DNA of 21,576 nucleotides from an uncultured Eubacterium sp. GTDB taxonomy: Bacteria > Bacillota > Clostridia > Oscillospirales > Acutalibacteraceae. Below, piece after piece: positions 1-6,008 of the stretch. The translations under genes and the position numbers were made by a program. The notes beneath the pieces are model-generated. The model worked only from the letters and a program-made list of their open reading frames with translations. It was not told the origin of the DNA and made no database searches. The DNA lies in NCBI GenBank assembly GCA_900542875.1, contig UQPH01000025.1:1-21576 (forward strand). The letters are read 5' to 3'. Positions within the stretch are counted from its first letter, which is position 1; every line of letters begins with the position of its first letter.

Positions 1-2
1 TT

Positions 3-146
3 CAGGAGTGTAATACTACTTATCTTCATTTTGATTCGTATATGCTCGGAGCAGGCTCAAATGCTTGCGGACCGGTTCCGTCAAAGTCTAATAAACGCTC
101 AACACTTAAAGGTGAACATATCAGACTTCTTGCAGAATTTGTATAA
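3..146 (+). CDS. C-terminal end of a GH2 beta-galactosidase-like protein (5'-truncated by the window edge)
   Basis: The frame opening at base 3 is uninterrupted to a TAA at 144-146 and gives 47 residues with no start codon needed. It contains HFDSYMLGAGSNACGP, which resembles the 'GVGSNSCGP' signature near the end of the small C-terminal domain (Bgal_small_N) of LacZ-type GH2 beta-galactosidases. These enzymes hydrolyse terminal beta-galactosides in the cytoplasm. The fragment ends about 10 residues past the usual region with a basic tail (KSNKRSTLKGEH). A perfect 16-bp terminator hairpin begins 3 bases after the stop, which supports a real gene end. Only the C-terminus is visible, so the enzyme class rests on one short motif; another GH2 subtype remains possible. 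Confidence 0.62.
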   Translation, partial: QECNTTYLHFDSYMLGAGSNACGPVPSKSNKRSTLKGEHIRLLAEFV

Positions 147-148
147 TA

Positions 149-184
149 AAAAAATCTGTGGTATAAAAATACCACAGATTTTTT
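149..184. terminator. Bidirectional intrinsic terminator between convergent genes
   Basis: Perfect 16-bp inverted repeat (149-164 pairs with 169-184) with an AAAA loop. It is A-rich on one flank and T-rich on the other, so it can end transcription from the beta-galactosidase-like gene (+) and, read in reverse, from fucO (-). Confidence 0.85.
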
Positions 185-211
185 ATGTTGGTATCTTGAT
201 TTTACATAAAC

Positions 212-241
212 AATCCCTGCCGCCAAATGGTGACAGGGATT
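212..241 (-). terminator. Hairpin just downstream of fucO
   Basis: AATCCCTG (212-219) pairs with CAGGGATT (234-241), with a short inner CC/GG pairing around AAAT. It starts 7 bases after the fucO stop codon. The T-tract on the minus strand is weak (GTTTATG), so it may act with the stronger hairpin at 149-184. Confidence 0.5.
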
Positions 242-247
242 TTATAA

Positions 248-1396
248 TTATGCCATAATCTTTCTGTAAAGTTCTTTGAGGTCATCTACATTAGTATCTC
301 TCGGGTTGCCCGGACGGCAAGCGTCTGCGTAAGCGTCGGCAGCGAGAACGTCCAAATCTTCTTCTCTGACTTTTTCGTTTACGGCAGGAATTCCTACATC
401 TGCCGAAAGTTTCTTAACTGCGTCGATTGCAGCCTTTCTGTATTCTTCCTGAGTCATATCGTCAACGCCCTCAACGCCCATGGCTCTTGCGATTTCTCTG
501 TATTTCTCGCCTGTGCATTCCTGATTGTATTCCATAACGATAGGAAGCATCATAGCGCATGCAACACCGTGTGGTGTGTCATAGTGAGCACCGAGAGTGT
601 GCGCAATGGAGTGAGCAATACCCAGACCTACATTTGAAAATCCCATACCTGCAATGTACTGAGCGAGTGCCATACCCTCTCTGTCTTCCGGCTTGTTTTC
701 AACAGCACCACGAAGATGCTTTGAAATAAGTTTGATAGCTTCAAGATGGAACATATCGCTCATTTCCCAAGCACCGAGCGTTGTGTAGCCCTCGATAGCG
801 TGAGTAAGAGCGTCCATACCTGTTGAAGCGGTAAGTCCCTTTGGCATTGATGACATCATATCGGGGTCGATTACTGCATATTCGGGAATATCGTTTTCAT
901 CAACGCAAACGAATTTTCTTTCCTTTTGAACATCGGTGATTACATAGTTGATTGTAACTTCTGCGGCAGTACCTGCTGTTGTCGGTACAGCGATGGTGGA
1001 TACTGCATGATTTTTTGTAGGAGCAACGCCCTCAAGTGAACGAACGTCTGCAAATTCGGGGTTGGCAATGATGATACCGATAGCCTTGGCCGTATCCATT
1101 GACGAGCCGCCGCCGATAGCGATAATGGAATCTGCGCCGCAAGCCTTAAATGCCTCAACACCGTCTGTTACATTTTCTATGGTCGGATTTGGCTTAATGC
1201 CCGAGTATACCGTGTACGGAATTTCGGCCTTGTCAAGAAGATCTGTAACTTTTGATGTTACATTAAATTTGATAAGGTCGGGGTCTGAGCATACAAATAT
1301 GTGCTTGAAACCCTTTGACTGTGCAATCGGAACTATTTCATTGATAGCACCCTTGCCGTGATAAGATACTGTGTTTAATACTATTCTGTTTGCCAT
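248..1396 (-). CDS. fucO: Lactaldehyde reductase / 1,2-propanediol oxidoreductase (iron-dependent alcohol dehydrogenase)
   Basis: This is a group III iron-containing alcohol dehydrogenase that reduces L-lactaldehyde, from fucose or rhamnose breakdown, to 1,2-propanediol with NADH. The product is 382 residues, the same length as E. coli FucO, and shares long motifs with it such as PEFADVRSLEG, VPTTAGTAAEVTINYVITD and IAGMGFSNVGLG. Visible elements are the nucleotide-binding GGGSSMD (residues 95-101) and the metal ligands D195, H199, H262 and H276. I chose the ATG at 1396 because GGAGG lies 8 bases upstream; an in-frame TTG 15 bases further up lies inside that SD and is unlikely. The gene stands alone between terminators and has an unusually rich upstream region (a Rex-like operator and two inverted repeats). 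No fucose or rhamnose genes are in the window, so the in vivo substrate could also be another small aldehyde. Confidence 0.92.
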   Translation of the reverse strand: MANRIVLNTVSYHGKGAINEIVPIAQSKGFKHIFVCSDPDLIKFNVTSKVTDLLDKAEIPYTVYSGIKPNPTIENVTDGVEAFKACGADSIIAIGGGSSMDTAKAIGIIIANPEFADVRSLEGVAPTKNHAVSTIAVPTTAGTAAEVTINYVITDVQKERKFVCVDENDIPEYAVIDPDMMSSMPKGLTASTGMDALTHAIEGYTTLGAWEMSDMFHLEAIKLISKHLRGAVENKPEDREGMALAQYIAGMGFSNVGLGIAHSIAHTLGAHYDTPHGVACAMMLPIVMEYNQECTGEKYREIARAMGVEGVDDMTQEEYRKAAIDAVKKLSADVGIPAVNEKVREEDLDVLAADAYADACRPGNPRDTNVDDLKELYRKIMA

Positions 1397-1421
1397 GATA
1401 AAATCCTCCAAAATTTTATTA

Positions 1422-1460
1422 GTGACATTACATCACTTTTCATTGTGATAATAATATCAC
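1422..1460. promoter_or_regulatory. Two tandem inverted repeats upstream of fucO
   Basis: GTGATAATAATATCAC at 1445-1460 is a perfect 6-bp palindrome with a 4-base spacer. GTGA-N7-TCAC at 1422-1436 shares the same half-site ends, extended to AGTGA/TCACT at 1421-1437. Centres are about 23-24 bases apart, roughly two helical turns. They lie 26-64 bases before the fucO ATG. The half-sites recall CRP/FNR-type recognition, but the spacing differs from the classical TGTGA-N6-TCACA. The binding protein is unknown. Confidence 0.5.
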
Positions 1461-1498
1461 TTATTTATTATCATTTCTTTTAATATTTGTTACGAGAC

Positions 1499-1514
1499 TG
1501 TTAATAAATTAACA
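1499..1514. promoter_or_regulatory. Rex (NADH/NAD+ sensor) operator-like palindrome upstream of fucO
   Basis: TGTTAATAAATTAACA is a perfect inverted repeat that matches 17 of 18 positions of the known Rex consensus TTGTTAA-N4-TTAACAA when one flanking base on each side is included. It lies about 105 bases upstream of the fucO ATG. Rex is the redox repressor of fermentative alcohol dehydrogenases in Gram-positive bacteria, so NADH-dependent derepression of fucO is a natural inference. The fucO promoter itself is not clear; TTGTTA or TTAACA within this site could serve as its -35. Confidence 0.62.
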
Positions 1515-1663
1515 ATCTGAAACGTCACACATTGCCCAATGAAAATCGACCGGTAATGTTATTACCTATATTCCATATGCCTTTACTTTATTTTAACATT
1601 TGCCCGCCTGATATTCAAGTATTAAATGCTAAAAGAATGTAGTTCTTAATTTTCCTTTATATA

Positions 1664-1713
1664 TAACAAAAAGCGGTTGCCTCCTGATTTTAGGAAGCAA
1701 TCGCTTTTGTTAT
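1664..1713 (-). terminator. Intrinsic terminator of the TagF-GT4 fusion gene
   Basis: Long hairpin whose core pairs AAAAGCGRTTGC (about 1669-1680) with GCAATCGCTTTT (1697-1708), continuing to TCCT/AGGA around a 6-base loop with one mismatch. The minus strand then reads TTTTTGTTATATAT. It begins about 11 bases after the stop of the upstream minus-strand gene. Confidence 0.8.
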
Positions 1714-1723
1714 TTGATTAATA

Positions 1724-4141
1724 TTATTTTTTCAGCATTGCCTCAAATTCTTCGACTACCTCTTTATTGTACTGCTCATAATCTGTTTTGAGCATAGGCA
1801 CTTTGCCGTCGTAGAGAAGTTTTAATCCTTCCTCTATTCCTCCCTGCGAGTTGTCAACCATTGTTCCGCCGTATTTGTTCATAAATCCCCGTGGTCCCGT
1901 AATGTTTGTTGAAATGACGGGTAAGCCTACAATGTCCGCTTCGGCTAAAACAAGTCCGAATCCCTCGTAGTATGAAGACAGAACAAAACTGTCGCACAAT
2001 TTAATGATTGCATACGGATTGGAAACATCCATAATCAGCAAAACTTTGTCGGTAAGATGCTTGTCTGTAATGAGTTTAAGCAACTTTTCATAATGGTCTT
2101 CGTAGGAACTTCCGCCGAGAATGACGAGCCTTGCGTCCTCGTGATTTTTCGCAAAGTTTTCAAAGGCGTTGACCAATCTGTCGTGCCCTTTTTCGGGCGA
2201 AAATCTGCCGACTGTGATAAACTTCTTTGTGCTTTTGTCAAGCAGAAATTTCATAGCGTCCTCGTGACTCAGCGAACACTGCGTAGTTTCGTCTAATCGG
2301 GGCGTAAGTTTTGCCTTTTCGGCAATGGTTTTGTAGGGAATCGCATTTTTTGCAACGCAAATTCTGTCGCCACCGCCCAGTTTTTCGGTAGGTGGAATAA
2401 TGTCTTTTGTTACCACTGCAACCTTATTGTAGTGCGAGTAAGCGTATCTCAGCACATCCGCTCTTTGATTGCCTCTTTGCTTGATTTCTTTGAGCATATC
2501 GGAGTGGACATAGATTATGCTGTTTCTGTCTGTCTGCATAAATTTGAGTATCGGGTCTGCGGCATATCCGCTGAATTGAATGTAGGTGCTGAAATTTGTT
2601 GCGCCGAACTCTTTGTCAAAATTTTGCTTGACCCTCTTGTGACAGAAAAACATATATGTCTTTACATTCATCAACTTGAGCCTAAATAGCAGCTTGCACG
2701 CAAGATTGCCGACAGTGAGATTAAACTCGTTTTTTGTTGCATAGTATGAAACGCCGTTTTGAGTGAGCGACAGCATATTGTCTGAATATTGGTCTGCCGC
2801 CGTCTGCCTGAAATTAATGTAGTAGTTTCTTTCACTCTTGTCGAGAAGCGTTAAAAGATTTCTCAGCGACGCCGTGACGCCGTTCGGTGCAAGGTTGCCT
2901 GCAAAAATCAGCACATTTTCTTTGCCGTTGTTAGGCATTGATTCTGTCTTTAATCCGCAGTCCTTGCCGAGTATGATTTGGTCGCAGAGTTGCTTTGACG
3001 AGTTAATGTTATCGTATGGGCAGAATTTCTGCAAAAACTCCGTATCGTCATAATTCTTTTCTGCTCTCATTTCATCGAGCAGCGCTTTGTAATCCGATAC
3101 CTGAGGGTAGGGGAGTTCGTCGAGTGAAATGTATAGTCCTCTGTCTCTGAGGTATTCTTCCTTGTCAAATGTGAAAAGAATAATTTTCTTCTTCGTGCAG
3201 GCAAAATCAAAGAATACGCTCGAGTAATCGCTGACCAAACAGTCCGCAATATTAAGAAAATCATATGTGTCGAGATTGCTCGGAAAAGGCTTAATGTTCT
3301 TAAAGTCACCGAAATTAACCGTGCTTTGCGAAACAGGGTGAAGATTGAGGTACAGTACCTCGTTATCGTTTAGTTCCTTATCTAAAGCATAAAGACTTTT
3401 GAGCATACAGTCTTCGCTTTGCTCACAGGTGCCTTCTCTCGCCGTGCCCCTAAAAGTCGGCATGTAGGCGTAAACTTTCTTGTTTTCAAGACCGAGCGAC
3501 TGCCTCAGTTCGGTTCTTCTCTTCTCGTTAAAAAATATGTCGTTTCTGGGATAACCGCCCATTATGATTTTTGAGTTCGACATATTCGCCAGCATATAGT
3601 CCTCGATTATATGCTCCTTTGTATAGTCGTTTGGGTATAACAACCAGTCGGCTGATACAAAGTTCCTCTGCGGATTTCCGATGTTTACCGCATCATTTTT
3701 GATTTTCCTGCCCAGGCATTTCAACGGAGTGCCGTGCCAGGTGTTGAGATAAATCTGATCCTCTCTCTTTATGAAAAAAGGCAAAAATGTGTTGTCGTTT
3801 ACTAAATATTTTGCACTTGCCAAAACCTTAAAGTATTCCTTTGTTGAAAGAATGACGAAGTTAAGATTTTTTATTCCGTATTCTTCGGCTTTTTTCTTAA
3901 ATGAGTTTACTCTCGATTTAGCGGCAGAGAGATAGACTTTGTATTCTTTGTATTCCTCGGCGGAGCACAGGTATTTTGCCATAGAAAATATATTTCCGTT
4001 GAATTCTTTTCCGTGCTGAGATTCGAGCAAAATCATCTTGCCGTCAATCGGCATTTTGTCCACATATTTTATGTACTTGTATTTTGCTCTCCAATACGGA
4101 TTCGATATTCTGTTAAGCGTCTTTCTTATTGTCGTTCCCAT
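1724..4141 (-). CDS. Fused polyol-phosphate transferase (TagF/TagB type) and GT4 glycosyltransferase
   Basis: An 805-residue two-domain enzyme for a cell-surface polymer. Residues about 35-390 match the CDP-glycerol glycerophosphotransferase family (Glyphos_transf): NTWHGTPLKCLG with H136, LNLHP with H268, and DCLVSDYSSVFFDF (S304-S308). These are the conserved catalytic and CDP-binding motifs of TagF/TagB-like teichoic acid enzymes. After a linker near residue 400, residues about 408-805 form a GT-B glycosyltransferase of family 4, with VGRFSPEKG (644-652) and YYEGFGLVLAEA (724-735, the EX7E-type motif). It has no transmembrane segment, so it probably acts at the inner face of the membrane, adding both polyol-phosphate and sugar units. 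The ATG at 4141 has AAGGAG 6-8 bases upstream. It is a lone gene with its own promoter and terminator, away from any visible teichoic or capsule cluster. The transferred groups cannot be read from sequence. Confidence 0.88.
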   Translation of the reverse strand: MGTTIRKTLNRISNPYWRAKYKYIKYVDKMPIDGKMILLESQHGKEFNGNIFSMAKYLCSAEEYKEYKVYLSAAKSRVNSFKKKAEEYGIKNLNFVILSTKEYFKVLASAKYLVNDNTFLPFFIKREDQIYLNTWHGTPLKCLGRKIKNDAVNIGNPQRNFVSADWLLYPNDYTKEHIIEDYMLANMSNSKIIMGGYPRNDIFFNEKRRTELRQSLGLENKKVYAYMPTFRGTAREGTCEQSEDCMLKSLYALDKELNDNEVLYLNLHPVSQSTVNFGDFKNIKPFPSNLDTYDFLNIADCLVSDYSSVFFDFACTKKKIILFTFDKEEYLRDRGLYISLDELPYPQVSDYKALLDEMRAEKNYDDTEFLQKFCPYDNINSSKQLCDQIILGKDCGLKTESMPNNGKENVLIFAGNLAPNGVTASLRNLLTLLDKSERNYYINFRQTAADQYSDNMLSLTQNGVSYYATKNEFNLTVGNLACKLLFRLKLMNVKTYMFFCHKRVKQNFDKEFGATNFSTYIQFSGYAADPILKFMQTDRNSIIYVHSDMLKEIKQRGNQRADVLRYAYSHYNKVAVVTKDIIPPTEKLGGGDRICVAKNAIPYKTIAEKAKLTPRLDETTQCSLSHEDAMKFLLDKSTKKFITVGRFSPEKGHDRLVNAFENFAKNHEDARLVILGGSSYEDHYEKLLKLITDKHLTDKVLLIMDVSNPYAIIKLCDSFVLSSYYEGFGLVLAEADIVGLPVISTNITGPRGFMNKYGGTMVDNSQGGIEEGLKLLYDGKVPMLKTDYEQYNKEVVEEFEAMLKK

Positions 4142-4170
4142 AACCGACTCCTTATATTTTATCTTTTTAT

Positions 4171-4199
4171 ACTATATCACAGTCAACGCTTTTAATCAA
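4171..4199 (-). promoter_or_regulatory. Promoter of the TagF-GT4 fusion gene
   Basis: On the minus strand TTGATT (4194-4199) and TATAGT (4171-4176) are 17 bases apart, 30 bases before the ATG. A second overlapping pair, TTGACT with GATAAA, is also possible. Confidence 0.55.
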
Positions 4200-4235
4200 T
4201 AAATTTTACTTTTTGCACTTGATTTGAAAAAAGTA

Positions 4236-4264
4236 TTGACAATAAAACTTGGCAGTGATATTAT
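4236..4264 (+). promoter_or_regulatory. Consensus promoter of the small membrane protein-XRE cassette
   Basis: TTGACA (4236-4241), a 17-base spacer, then TATTAT (4259-4264). This is nearly a perfect sigma-A promoter. It lies inside the apparent N-terminal extension of the downstream reading frame, which shows that translation must start further down, at the GTG at 4311. Confidence 0.8.
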
Positions 4265-4268
4265 GAAA

Positions 4269-4288
4269 TTGCAAAGAAAACTTTGCAA
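4269..4288. promoter_or_regulatory. Operator-like perfect palindrome at the transcription start
   Basis: TTGCAAAG-AAAA-CTTTGCAA: 8-bp arms with a 4-base centre, starting 5 bases after the -10 box and so covering the predicted +1. This is a typical repression site, and the XRE regulator two genes down is the obvious candidate to bind it. The link is inference. Confidence 0.65.
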
Positions 4289-4310
4289 AATCTTATTCGA
4301 GGTGATTACG

Positions 4311-4616
4311 GTGGATAAAAAGAAAATACTCGAAAAGGCTCAGAAAGAGTCTGACGATGAGGGTTTGCAAAATGCAAGGAATAAGGGCAGAGCGTGGGGC
4401 GTGCTTGCGTTCACGGCGGTTTATGTTATAATTACGATTTTCAATTTCGTTAAGGATAATCCGAATAATATTCCCTCACTGTTCTTTATGGCATATCTTG
4501 CCGCAGAGTCGATTCCCGAATTCATTTTTACAAAGAAAAAGATTTTTCTTTTTACTTCTATTTGTGCCGGAATTGCCGCAATTTTGAATTTAATACAATA
4601 TATGACCGGTGCTTAA
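4311..4616 (+). CDS. Small membrane protein, DUF6442-like, partner of an XRE regulator
   Basis: 101 residues if started at the GTG at 4311, which has GAGGTGAT 5-12 bases upstream. A longer in-frame start at 4224 would run through the promoter and operator and is rejected. The protein opens with a charged segment (DKKKILEKAQKESDDEG), then has three hydrophobic segments at about residues 28-46, 55-68 and 78-98, separated by a basic FTKKKIF turn. This layout (K-ILEKA-KE start, three helices, KKK in the second turn) resembles the DUF6442 family of small membrane proteins that are commonly encoded next to a short HTH regulator. Molecular function is unknown. Its stop is 1 base from the next ATG, so translation is probably coupled. 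Confidence 0.72.
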   Translation: MDKKKILEKAQKESDDEGLQNARNKGRAWGVLAFTAVYVIITIFNFVKDNPNNIPSLFFMAYLAAESIPEFIFTKKKIFLFTSICAGIAAILNLIQYMTGA

Positions 4617-4617
4617 T

Positions 4618-4827
4618 ATGGACGATAAACTGATTCTTAAAAACCGCATTAAGCAGAGTCGTAAGGAACAGGGACTTTCTCAAAACGCTCTTGCCGAATC
4701 TGTCGGCGTTTCACGAAATACCATCAGTTCCATAGAAACAGGACAGTTTAACCCGACCGCAAAACTTGCCCTTCTTATCTGCACAGCACTTGATAAAAAA
4801 TTCGAGGACTTGTTTTATTTTGAATGA
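4618..4827 (+). CDS. Short XRE-family transcriptional regulator
   Basis: A 69-residue stand-alone helix-turn-helix protein. Residues 7-60 form a complete Cro/C1-type HTH: IKQSRKEQGLSQNALAESVG, then VSRNTISSIETGQFNPTAKLALLICTALD, ending KKFEDLFYFE as is usual for the minimal 'YozG-like' repressors. It has no ligand domain. I take the ATG at 4618; a GTG at 4609 overlapping the previous gene is in frame but has no better ribosome site. It probably represses its own promoter through the palindrome at 4269-4288. Whether the membrane protein upstream modulates it, as in other HTH/membrane pairs, is an open inference. Confidence 0.85.
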   Translation: MDDKLILKNRIKQSRKEQGLSQNALAESVGVSRNTISSIETGQFNPTAKLALLICTALDKKFEDLFYFE

Positions 4828-4858
4828 TTTACCGTGCAAAATTAATTGGAGATTTTTG

Positions 4859-5239
4859 ATGAAAAACTTAACGACAAAGCAGAAAAAAGCAGTAAAGTGG
4901 TTTGTTTTGATTTTATGCTTTTTGTGGAATACGCTTTATTCCGTATATGAATTTTTTAATACTTCGCTTGCAGAGCCGTTTAGATATATTTATAACGACT
5001 CGATTTTTTCACTCGGTGATACAGCCGATTACCTTTTCCCCGATTTGGAAGTGTGGGGTTGGTATGTAATTGTTTCCTCAATAGTTTACTTGGCGGTATA
5101 TATTGTTTATTTTGTAAAATCTGCTGTTTATCTTAAAAAATACGGAAATACAAAAGTCTTGTGTAAGCGAGTAATTGTTTTTACAATAATTTTTTCTGCA
5201 GTACAGTCCTTGCCGAGTGTTGTATCGACACTGTTTTGA
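4859..5239 (+). CDS. Uncharacterised membrane protein in the XRE cassette
   Basis: 126 residues from the ATG at 4859, which has TTGGAG 7 bases upstream. The longer frame from 4766 overlaps the regulator and is not used. I do not recognise a family. Three hydrophobic segments are visible: about residues 12-30 (KWFVLILCFLWNTLYSVY), 67-88 (WGWYVIVSSIVYLAVYIVYFV) and 104-122. The first follows a basic N-terminus, and a basic KKYGNTKVLCKR loop precedes the third, suggesting the N-terminus is inside. The first loop is acidic and aromatic. It lies 31 bases after the regulator on the same strand with no terminator between, so it is likely co-transcribed and under the same control. Confidence 0.7.
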   Translation: MKNLTTKQKKAVKWFVLILCFLWNTLYSVYEFFNTSLAEPFRYIYNDSIFSLGDTADYLFPDLEVWGWYVIVSSIVYLAVYIVYFVKSAVYLKKYGNTKVLCKRVIVFTIIFSAVQSLPSVVSTLF

Positions 5240-5321
5240 TGTTTTTACTTTGTTATGAAATGCGTTGAAAAATAAATATAAGCCTTAAAATCCGCTGAAA
5301 TAGGGCGTTTCGTCAAAAAGA

Positions 5322-5357
5322 AAAGTAGGTACAACCGATTACGATTGTACCTACTTT
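5322..5357 (+). terminator. Strong hairpin after the XRE cassette
   Basis: A 13-bp perfect stem (5322-5334 with 5345-5357), AAAGTAGGTACAA/TTGTACCTACTTT, around a 10-base loop. The T-run after it is short, so it is not a textbook terminator. The loop bases CCGATTAC (5335-5342) are complementary to GTAATCGG at 5369-5376, which would allow a pseudoknot or an alternative fold. Confidence 0.5.
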
Positions 5358-5488
5358 GTGGTTGCGATGTAATCGGCGAGTATCGAGATAAACAATTTGA
5401 TTTAGTTGAAAAAAATAATTCAAATATAATGCAAACCGATACCGAGGACAAAAACACGCCTATGAAATTTGCAGTAGATTTGCAGTAG
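5358..5488 (+). pseudogene. Possible integrase C-terminal remnant
   Basis: A frame open across this stretch ends TEDKNTPMKFAVDLQ at a TAG (5486-5488), followed by a repeated TTTGCAGTAGA and an A-rich hairpin region leading directly to the 3' end of tRNA-fMet. Tyrosine integrases of tRNA-inserted elements often end in this way and in this orientation. No catalytic motif (R..HxxR..Y) is present, so this is at most the tail of a deleted gene. It could equally be non-coding sequence. Confidence 0.22.
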
Positions 5489-5571
5489 AAAAGCATTTGA
5501 ACGCCGTCAAACGAAATTGAAAATTAAAACAAAACTCCCGAAACCCTCTAAAACAGGGCGTTTTGCAAAAT

Positions 5572-5605
5572 AAAAAGAAGTTCAATTAATCTTGAACTTC
5601 TTTTT
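5572..5605 (-). terminator. Terminator of the tRNA-fMet transcript
   Basis: Perfect 14-bp stem, AAAAAGAAGTTCAA (5572-5585) with TTGAACTTCTTTTT (5592-5605), and a 6-base loop. It starts 4 bases after the CCA end of the tRNA, read on the minus strand. Confidence 0.85.
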
Positions 5606-5609
5606 CGTT

Positions 5610-5685
<76 letters not shown>

Positions 5686-5717
5686 ATATGTGATTTTCTC
5701 TTTTCGAGTGCTTTACT

Positions 5718-5745
5718 ATTATAACAGAAAATTCGTATATGTCAA
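5718..5745 (-). promoter_or_regulatory. Promoter of tRNA-fMet
   Basis: On the minus strand, perfect TTGACA (5740-5745) and perfect TATAAT (5718-5723) with a 16-base spacer, 32 bases before the tRNA 5' end. Confidence 0.85.
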
Positions 5746-5773
5746 TAGCTTTTTGAAATATTTTAACTTATAA

Positions 5774-5922
5774 ACAAAAACGGGCAGCAGAAATTTACAT
5801 TCCCAACTACCCATCTTCGCTGTTTAATTCTAAACAATCCTCTTTTGCTGTGAAGTTGCTGACACACAGCATTCGGTGCTGTTACCGTAACACCTCGCCG
5901 CCCTGCATTGAGCATAGCGGTT
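5774..5922 (-). ncRNA. Candidate structured small RNA of unknown family (about 150 nt)
   Basis: A strong minus-strand promoter (5929-5957) fires into a stretch with no credible gene. The predicted RNA ends in GCUGCCCGUUUUUGUUU, a terminator-like 3' end. Helices visible by eye: a closing stem GGGCGGCG (5896-5903) with UGCUGCCC (5782-5789, two G-U pairs); a hairpin GUUA-CGG-UAAC (5881-5891) inside GGUG/CACC; a stem UGCUGUG/CACAGCA (5846-5852 with 5865-5871); and UGUUUA-GAAU-UAAACA (5821-5836). This is a multi-hairpin RNA closed by its 5' and 3' parts. I see no SRP motif (GGAAGCAGCC type), RNase P, tmRNA or T-box signature. A 6S-like RNA is possible but not shown. The boundaries are inferred from the promoter and T-tract. 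Confidence 0.55.
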
Positions 5923-5928
5923 ATGTAT

Positions 5929-5957
5929 ATATTACAGTATTTTACTTTTTTTGTCAA
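5929..5957 (-). promoter_or_regulatory. Promoter of the candidate small RNA
   Basis: On the minus strand TTGACA (5952-5957) and TAATAT (5929-5934) with a 17-base spacer. No ribosome site or credible start follows, which favours an RNA product. Confidence 0.75.
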
Positions 5958-6008
5958 GGTATTTTATCAATTTTTGTTAAAGCAAATTTCAATGCAAATA
6001 CTTTTACT

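Noticed and set aside
26..226. Minus-strand frame across the convergent terminators
   Set aside because: It crosses the perfect hairpin at 149-184 and overlaps the beta-galactosidase-like C-terminus; no start signal.
1530..1541. CATTG-CC-CAATG palindrome upstream of the Rex site
   Set aside because: Short and far from fucO; could occur by chance and has no known factor.
4224..4310. N-terminal extension of the DUF6442-like protein
   Set aside because: It contains a near-perfect promoter and the operator palindrome, while the GTG at 4311 has a good ribosome site and starts the family-like sequence.
5245..5496. Minus-strand frame of 83 codons near the tRNA
   Set aside because: It reads through the 13-bp hairpin and has no ribosome site or recognisable motif; the region is better explained as a scar with hairpins.
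5763..5957. Minus-strand reading frame of 64 codons over the candidate small RNA
   Set aside because: Its apparent start runs through the promoter, no ribosome site precedes any internal start, and the translation looks random. The base pairing and terminator explain the stretch better.
5850..6008. Extension of the ThrE N-terminal subunit upstream of the ATG at 6009
   Set aside because: The added residues are rich in Cys and Tyr, unlike the family, and antisense to the candidate RNA and its promoter. The ThrE signature begins a few residues after the ATG at 6009.
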